Assembly (NCBI RefSeq): GCF_002104475.1 | Contig: NZ_NBOF01000005.1 | Location: forward strand, 1-64,000 | Length of the DNA: 64,000 nt | Origin: Cognaticolwellia mytili | GTDB lineage: Bacteria; Pseudomonadota; Gammaproteobacteria; Enterobacterales; Alteromonadaceae | Direction of reading: 5' to 3' | Shown: piece after piece, positions 59,633-64,000 of the stretch | Layout: every line of letters starts with the position of its first letter | Position numbering within the stretch: the first letter of the stretch is position 1 | Notes under the pieces: model-generated | Told to the model about the DNA's origin: nothing | The model's input: only the letters and a program-made list of their open reading frames with translations | Database searches by the model: none | Position numbers and translations under genes: made by a program

Positions 59633-59751
59633 TTAATTTTGTATAAATTTTATTCTTATCATTGAATACGCACTTTTAAATCGCGTGTATTTTACGCTAA
59701 TTCATTAATTTTTACCGTTTTCATCATTAAATTAAAAAAATAAATAAAATT

Positions 59752-59781
59752 TGTGACTTTTACTTTCCCCATCCGTTATAG
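59752..59781 (+). promoter_or_regulatory. ECF-like promoter of the OmpA-family gene
   Basis: TGTGAC (59752-59757), 16 bases, then CGTTATAG (59774-59781), with the start codon about 47 bases downstream behind AAGGA. The same elements and spacing occur in the divergent promoter at 59603-59632. Confidence 0.6.
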
Positions 59782-59828
59782 AGCTAACTAATAAGAATAT
59801 TACATCAAAACTTAATAAGGATTTATCC

Positions 59829-60887
59829 ATGAAAACTTTTAACATAACTCTCCTCGCTGCACTCATTAGCTCACCTTTAGCGGCAAACAACATTGATGAA
59901 ACATGGAAAGTAGGCGTATTTGGCGATTATATAAAATCAAGTACAAGTAAAGACAACAACATTGACTGGCAACAAATTGAAGCCGGTAAAGGTATTGGTA
60001 TTGATTTACAAAAAATAATTAATGACCAATGGAATGCCCGCTTTGAATTAGCAAAAACGCGTTACGACATTAACAATGGCCGTGATCATGATTACGGAAC
60101 ACGCGCAGGTATTGACGCTATTTATAAAGTTGAAGACAGCAACTTTTACCTTTTCACTGGTGTGAAACGTTTTAATAATGTGAAAAGTTACAACGCTATT
60201 AATGTTGGTGCCGGTCATACTTTTCAACTAAATGATCGCTTTTCTGTATTTAGTGAAGCCGTTGTTTACCGCGATGTAAATTATGGCTATACCGACCAAG
60301 GCTTTAAAGTTGGTTTACAATACACTTTTGGTGACGTCAAAAAATCTCCTATCGTTAATAAAGCAGTAAAAAAAGCAGTAGCACCAACGCCAGTAGCGAA
60401 AAAAGTAATGGTTGTTGATACTGACAATGACGGAGTTAGTAATGCACATGACAATTGCATGAATACGCCAGCAAGCGTAAAAGTCGACTCGAAAGGCTGC
60501 ACCTTGTATGCAGAAAAAACAGCAGCAATTAATCTAAATGTTACCTTTGCAAATAATAGCTCGCAGTTAAAACCAGCCATGGTAAATGACATTCAACGCT
60601 TAGCTGACTTCATGAAAGCGTACAAAAACACCACGGTTGATATTGAAGGACACAGCTCTGCAGCTGGTGATAACGCTTATAACTTAATGCTTTCACAAAA
60701 GCGCGCTGATGCCGTTAAAAATAGCTTAATTAATCAGTTTAATATTGACGCTAGCCGTTTATCTGCAACCGGTTTCGGTGAAACACAGTTAATTTCTCAA
60801 GGAAATAGTCGTGCTGATCACCAGGTAAATCGTCGAGTAGTTGCCAAAATAGAAACAAAAATTAAGGAAGTAGTGACTAAAAAGTAG
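59829..60887 (+). CDS. OmpA-family outer-membrane protein
   Basis: Outer-membrane barrel with a peptidoglycan-binding domain. The 352-aa product has a signal peptide (FNITLLAALISSPLAA) and an eight-strand-like barrel (residues 25-170, ending VGLQYTFGDV). A Lys/Ala/Pro linker and one TSP3-type calcium repeat (DTDNDGVSNAHDNC) follow. The C-terminal OmpA domain has VTFANNSSQLKP, DIEGHSSAAGDNAYNLMLSQKRADAV and GFGETQLI, with the conserved Asp and Arg for diaminopimelate. It is divergent from the sigma-factor unit and probably controlled by it. Confidence 0.92.
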   Translation: MKTFNITLLAALISSPLAANNIDETWKVGVFGDYIKSSTSKDNNIDWQQIEAGKGIGIDLQKIINDQWNARFELAKTRYDINNGRDHDYGTRAGIDAIYKVEDSNFYLFTGVKRFNNVKSYNAINVGAGHTFQLNDRFSVFSEAVVYRDVNYGYTDQGFKVGLQYTFGDVKKSPIVNKAVKKAVAPTPVAKKVMVVDTDNDGVSNAHDNCMNTPASVKVDSKGCTLYAEKTAAINLNVTFANNSSQLKPAMVNDIQRLADFMKAYKNTTVDIEGHSSAAGDNAYNLMLSQKRADAVKNSLINQFNIDASRLSATGFGETQLISQGNSRADHQVNRRVVAKIETKIKEVVTKK

Positions 60888-60910
60888 CAAGTAAAGCTAA
60901 AAAGCATTAA

Positions 60911-60961
60911 TACCCAAGCTAACCAAAGATGCAAAGTTCAGTATCTACAAGTAGCTTGGGC
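60911..60961. repeat. Dispersed palindromic repeat, copy 2
   Basis: CCCAAGCTA (60913-60921) and TAGCTTGGG (60952-60960) are exact inverses. Read on the minus strand, CCCAAGCTACTTGTAGATA matches copy 1 at 36672-36715. It lies between the OmpA gene and aqpZ and may also act as a transcript-end hairpin. Confidence 0.6.
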
Positions 60962-61017
60962 TTACCTTGCTAAATTCAACATAAAACTCGTTATCTATCT
61001 TAATAAAGGAATGTAAA

Positions 61018-61722
61018 ATGACATTAACAAAAAAAATGGGTGCTGAATTTATCGGCACTTTTTGGTTAGTACTGGGTGGTTGCGGTAGTGCTGTACTTGC
61101 CGCGGGGTTTCCAGATGTAGGCATTGGCTTATTGGGTGTCTCTTTAGCATTTGGTCTTACCGTATTAACCATGGCATTTGCGATTGGACATATCTCTGGT
61201 TGTCATCTTAATCCGGCGGTTTCAATTGGCCTTTGGTCAAGCGGCAGATTCCCTACTGCAGAACTTGCACCATACATAATTGCACAAGTTGTAGGCGGTA
61301 TTACAGGCGCAGCAGTACTGTACGTTATTGCCACAGGACAAGCAGGCTTTGACGTATCAGCTGGCTTTGCATCAAATGGTTACGCAGAACACTCACCCGG
61401 TGGATACAGCTTAACCGCGGCACTAGTGACCGAAATAGTAATGACTTTTATGTTTCTTATCATTATTTTAGGCGCCACAAATAAACGTGCGCCACAAGGT
61501 TTCGCCCCTATCGCGATTGGTTTGGGCCTAACGCTTATTCACCTGATCAGTATCCCGATTACTAATACCTCGGTTAACCCAGCACGAAGCACCGGTGTTG
61601 CTATTTTTCAAGGCGACTGGGCGATATCACAATTATGGCTATTTTGGGCAGCGCCAATCGTAGGTGCAATTTTGGCTGGCATAGTTTACCGATGGTTTGA
61701 AGACGACGAAAAAGCTCAATAA
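61018..61722 (+). CDS. aqpZ: Aquaporin Z
   Basis: Water channel of the inner membrane. The 234-aa protein has six transmembrane helices and both half-helix motifs, [12 protein letters not shown] and [12 protein letters not shown]. The selectivity-filter pattern is of the water-specific type (Phe in the first helix segment, His in helix 5 [10 protein letters not shown], Arg after the second NPA). AAAGGAATGTAAA precedes the ATG. It fits an osmotic-stress cluster with OmpA, MscS and Pmp3-type neighbours. Confidence 0.95.
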   Translation: MTLTKKMGAEFIGTFWLVLGGCGSAVLAAGFPDVGIGLLGVSLAFGLTVLTMAFAIGHISGCHLNPAVSIGLWSSGRFPTAELAPYIIAQVVGGITGAAVLYVIATGQAGFDVSAGFASNGYAEHSPGGYSLTAALVTEIVMTFMFLIIILGATNKRAPQGFAPIAIGLGLTLIHLISIPITNTSVNPARSTGVAIFQGDWAISQLWLFWAAPIVGAILAGIVYRWFEDDEKAQ

Positions 61723-61826
61723 AATCGATATAAACAGCTACTAGTAAAGTGTTACTTATTTCATGTAAACACCACGCTAGCAGCGTAAACCTTATAACTA
61801 ATATAAAAAATCACAGGAGATTTATC

Positions 61827-61988
61827 ATGAATAAACTCGTACATATTATCTTGGCGTTATTGTTACCGCCCGTCGCAGTATTTTTAAAAAGTGGATTAGG
61901 AAAAGACTTAATAATAAATATAGTTTTATGCTTAATATTTTATGTTCCAGGCATTTTGCATGCTATCTGGCTTATCACAAAAAAGTAG
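61827..61988 (+). CDS. YqaE/Pmp3-family small membrane protein
   Basis: The 53-aa protein has two transmembrane helices with the family signature ILALLLPPVAVFLKSGLGKDLIINIVL and the YVPGILHAIWLI ending. Pmp3/YqaE proteins help maintain membrane potential under salt or cold stress. AGGAG seven bases before the ATG at 61827 fixes the start. Longer in-frame starts upstream lack this. Confidence 0.9.
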   Translation: MNKLVHIILALLLPPVAVFLKSGLGKDLIINIVLCLIFYVPGILHAIWLITKK

Positions 61989-62028
61989 TGCTGTGCATTT
62001 CATTAATAAAGGTTAATTAAGAGTAATA

Positions 62029-62220
62029 ATGACGAGTAAAATTATTGGTGTAATTCTTATTATCATCGGTGTCGTTTTAGCACTGTGGGGTTACGACATA
62101 TATGATTCAGCTAGCGTGCAGTTAAACCGTACATTAACTGGTGATACCCCTATTAAAGTTTGGGCGGGTATGGCTGGCGGCATCGCTACCGTTTTAATCG
62201 GTTTCACATGGCTAAAGTGA
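62029..62220 (+). CDS. DUF3185-family small membrane protein
   Basis: The 63-aa product has two transmembrane helices separated by YDIYDSASVQLNRTLTGDTPIKVW, the pattern of DUF3185 proteins, whose function is unknown. It starts 40 bases after the Pmp3-type gene and is probably co-transcribed with it. The transcript likely ends at the hairpin at 62359. Confidence 0.82.
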   Translation: MTSKIIGVILIIIGVVLALWGYDIYDSASVQLNRTLTGDTPIKVWAGMAGGIATVLIGFTWLK

Positions 62221-62358
62221 GCATGAACTTTCTTCGATAGTTTGCTGCGATAACGAGTACTAGCTATGCGTACTAATTATTCGAACGGAATTGTTCTCGC
62301 GGCACATTGAAGTAAAAGCAAAAGCCTTTAACGTGAAGGTTATTGTTTTTCTAAAGCA
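62221..62358. other. Non-coding stretch after the DUF3185 gene
   Basis: These bases and those from 62385 to 62585 (365 without a gene in total) hold only the terminator at 62359-62384. No small gene, repeat or operator was recognised. Confidence 0.5.
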
Positions 62359-62384
62359 AGCAGCCCCTAGCAGGGCTGCTTTTT
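62359..62384 (+). terminator. Intrinsic terminator of the envelope-stress cluster
   Basis: AGCAGCCC and GGGCTGCT pair around CTAGCA and are followed by four T. It stands 138 bases after the DUF3185 gene. Confidence 0.8.
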
Positions 62385-62585
62385 AGTATATTAAGTTCCA
62401 TATTTAAGTCAGTTAAACCAATCAACTTAATTAGTGAGTCAAATTTTAATAGCGATAATTCTTCATGAACAAGGCACTTGATTGACCAATAGCTGGTTAT
62501 TAGGATTGAAAGCAACGATATTATTTGAGATTTAGGCCAGTTAAAATGCTGGCACTTATCAAAAAACATGTGAAAGGAACAAGCT

Positions 62586-62990
62586 GTGATTTCAAAAAAA
62601 GTAAGAGAATTATTTGTGTCATTAATGGAAGCAGGCGATGACGCTGCCGTTTCTTATGATATTGAAACAGAGCAATACAGCGGATATTTCAATAACACTG
62701 TTGTGGATAAGTACATTGAATTAGGCGCGCTAGAATTAGTAGAAGGCGGTAGTGGCGCCACCACCATTTTGATTAACAACCGAGATGACTTTTTAAGTTC
62801 ATTTGCCGCTGGTGCTCGCGAAGCTAAAAACGGCGCTGATCAATCCTACGCCGACTACAACGCAAACCCTTTTGCCTTTTCTGTTGGTTATGAACACTTT
62901 CATCAAATTGCCAAGAAAAAACGGACAGTAGTTGGCTATATTTGTCATGGTTTTGAAAATGATGATACAGGGTTGGTGCATAACCAGTAG
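62586..62990 (+). CDS. Hypothetical protein
   Basis: I do not recognise this 134-aa protein. It is acidic and soluble with no signal peptide. The start is GTG with AAAGGAACAAGCT as ribosome binding site. Visible features are VRELFVSLMEAGDDAAVSYDIE at the N-terminus and a C-terminal region with YEHFHQIAKKKRTVVGYICHGFEND. The codon pattern and ribosome binding site support a real gene. It stands alone between a terminator and a 557-base non-coding gap. Confidence 0.65.
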   Translation: MISKKVRELFVSLMEAGDDAAVSYDIETEQYSGYFNNTVVDKYIELGALELVEGGSGATTILINNRDDFLSSFAAGAREAKNGADQSYADYNANPFAFSVGYEHFHQIAKKKRTVVGYICHGFENDDTGLVHNQ

Positions 62991-63547
62991 CCTTGTAAAT
63001 TAGCATTCACCCTTATAGCGATTATTAAATGTTATTTATCCTACTGCCAACTTAGCTGTCTCATGCCACAAATACGCGGGCATGGGGTGTTTCAGCTTTC
63101 TTGTGATATTCATTGTATAATGCTCTCCTAACTTCCCTGACTATCTATAAATATAATATCTCGCTTACACAAAAAGCACCGAAAAATATAATCATAAACA
63201 ACATCTATTCGGCAGAGTTCAATAGCGAATTACTTTTTCATTGCTGTAATGCGCTGACATGTATTTTATTTAAAATGTGTAGTAAGTTCCTATCTCATTA
63301 ATTTAAAAGATTAAATCAGCTAATTTCGTTACTAATTGGTCGAGAGAAAATATAGTGCTCCGCGATTTTTTTGTAGAAAGAAATATAACTCTACTTAATA
63401 AAATTATTAAACAGTGAACGGCTTGGCTAAAGCGTTTGATGGGGCAGTATTATCGATCAAAAGTACGTAACAATAGTGGAAGTGGTGGTGTTTGATTTAC
63501 AACTTTCTAAAATATTACAATTTTTATCCGGTAGGTACTAAGAATAT
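62991..63547. other. 557-base stretch without a convincing gene
   Basis: AT-rich and free of clear coding signal. A 62-codon frame at 63113-63301 has no ribosome binding site or recognisable product. The stretch marks the change from the conserved stress cluster to an accessory-looking gene, and may hold that gene's promoter. No attachment site or repeat was recognised. Confidence 0.5.
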
Positions 63548-64000
63548 ATGATTTATACTGACATTGGCTCATTAGACGGTGACAAGTGGGAAAGCTTAAT
63601 ACAAGCAGTTTTTAAAAAGAAATATGATACCTATCAAGAAATGGTAGCTTCACCCGGTGACCTCGGTATTGAAGGATTTGTACTTAAGGAAGGTATCATG
63701 ATTCAGTGTTACTGCCCTGATGAGGAATATGTTGCTGGGATTCTTCATGAAAAACAGCGTGATAAAATCACTACTGATATAAAAAAATTATCAGCAAATA
63801 AAGAAGAAATAGTTAAACACATTGGAGATTGCAAGATTTCACAATGGTTGTTTATTACCCCTCGGATCGGTAAGCATGATATCCATGCTCATGCTAGAAA
63901 AAAAGAAAAGGAAGTTGAGGCTGAAGATCTTGAATTCATAGCTGATGATTTTCAAGTGCTCGTAAAAGACCTTGGACATTTTATTCAGGACATCAGACAG
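63548..64000 (+). CDS. N-terminal part of a putative restriction-endonuclease-like (defence) protein
   Basis: Open frame of 151 codons from the ATG at 63548 to the window edge, with no stop. It begins MIYTDIGSLDGDKWESLIQAV. Residues 35-55 read SPGDLGIEGFVLKEGIMIQCY, laid out like PD-(D/E)xK nuclease cores such as Mrr and Cap4 (GDxGxDG then QCK). Here Glu replaces the second Asp and Tyr stands where Lys is usual. QRDKITTDIKKLSANKEEIV and WLFITPRIGKHDIHAHARKKEKEV follow. Such N-terminal domains occur on multi-gene antiphage systems. Function is inferred and the activity may be altered or lost. Confidence 0.55.
   Translation, partial: MIYTDIGSLDGDKWESLIQAVFKKKYDTYQEMVASPGDLGIEGFVLKEGIMIQCYCPDEEYVAGILHEKQRDKITTDIKKLSANKEEIVKHIGDCKISQWLFITPRIGKHDIHAHARKKEKEVEAEDLEFIADDFQVLVKDLGHFIQDIRQ

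Noticed and set aside
60980..61017. CGTTATC upstream of aqpZ as a third copy of the ECF-like promoter
   Set aside because: No TGTGAC-like element is found 15-17 bases upstream of it, so only half of the motif is present.
61749..61826. Upstream extension of the Pmp3-type protein
   Set aside because: The extra residues are polar and unrelated to the family, while AGGAG fits the ATG at 61827.
62744..62760. GGCGGTAG resembling an ops/JUMPstart element
   Set aside because: It is inside a coding sequence and far from any polysaccharide operon start.
63113..63301. 62-codon frame in the gap before the nuclease-like gene
   Set aside because: No ribosome binding site, no recognisable motif, and composition like the surrounding non-coding DNA.

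Overview
The window reads as a chromosomal segment of a low-GC marine gammaproteobacterium, most likely Alteromonadales near Colwellia or Thalassotalea. This is an inference from gene content and order: a thrU-tyrU-glyT-thrT-tufB type tRNA/EF-Tu operon, an argE / argCBFGH divergon with an ArgH-acetyltransferase fusion, the pilMNOPQ-aroKB-damX-dam block, and PEP-CTERM/EPS-type genes. No rRNA, CRISPR array, prophage or intact insertion sequence was seen.

Layout. 1-830: 5' part of tuf and four tRNA genes on the minus strand, behind a strong promoter. 960-3696: coaX-birA-murB. 3767-7897: an exopolysaccharide export set (BY-kinase/Wzz, Wza-like protein, outer-membrane barrel). 8017-16958: the whole arginine pathway, with argE divergent. 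17012-30473: a degenerate HD-GYP-like gene, a DUF2970 protein, dam, damX, aroB, aroK, pilQPONM and the divergent PBP1A gene. 30876-37560: pckA, envZ/ompR, a LETM1-like protein, a small secreted protein, a TlpA-like thioredoxin and an MscS channel. 37693-38783: a decayed patch with a TonB-receptor remnant and a PEP-CTERM gene interrupted by one in-frame TGA.

38842-52666 is a Wzx/Wzy-type surface polysaccharide locus with two arms running outward from 42899-42986. The left arm has acyltransferase, glycosyltransferase, polymerase and flippase genes. The right arm has a two-domain dehydrogenase, a heparinase-like protein, a glycosyltransferase, and a PglC-PglD-PglE-PglF-like set that would make and load a diacetamido-trideoxyhexose (bacillosamine type). 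The export/chain-length genes for such a pathway are about 31 kb away at 3767-7897.

52702-57798 holds an MltA-like secreted protein, a MocR regulator divergent from an EamA exporter (with a 12-bp direct repeat exactly 30 bp apart between them), and an M50 membrane protease. 57928-62220 is an envelope/osmotic-stress cluster: ECF sigma factor, MscS channel, small membrane protein, OmpA protein, aquaporin Z, Pmp3-type protein and DUF3185 protein. The two divergent promoters in this cluster share TGTGAC-N16-CGTTAWAG, a good candidate for the recognition site of the local sigma factor. After a 557-bp non-coding stretch, the window ends inside a gene whose start resembles restriction-endonuclease-like defence proteins.
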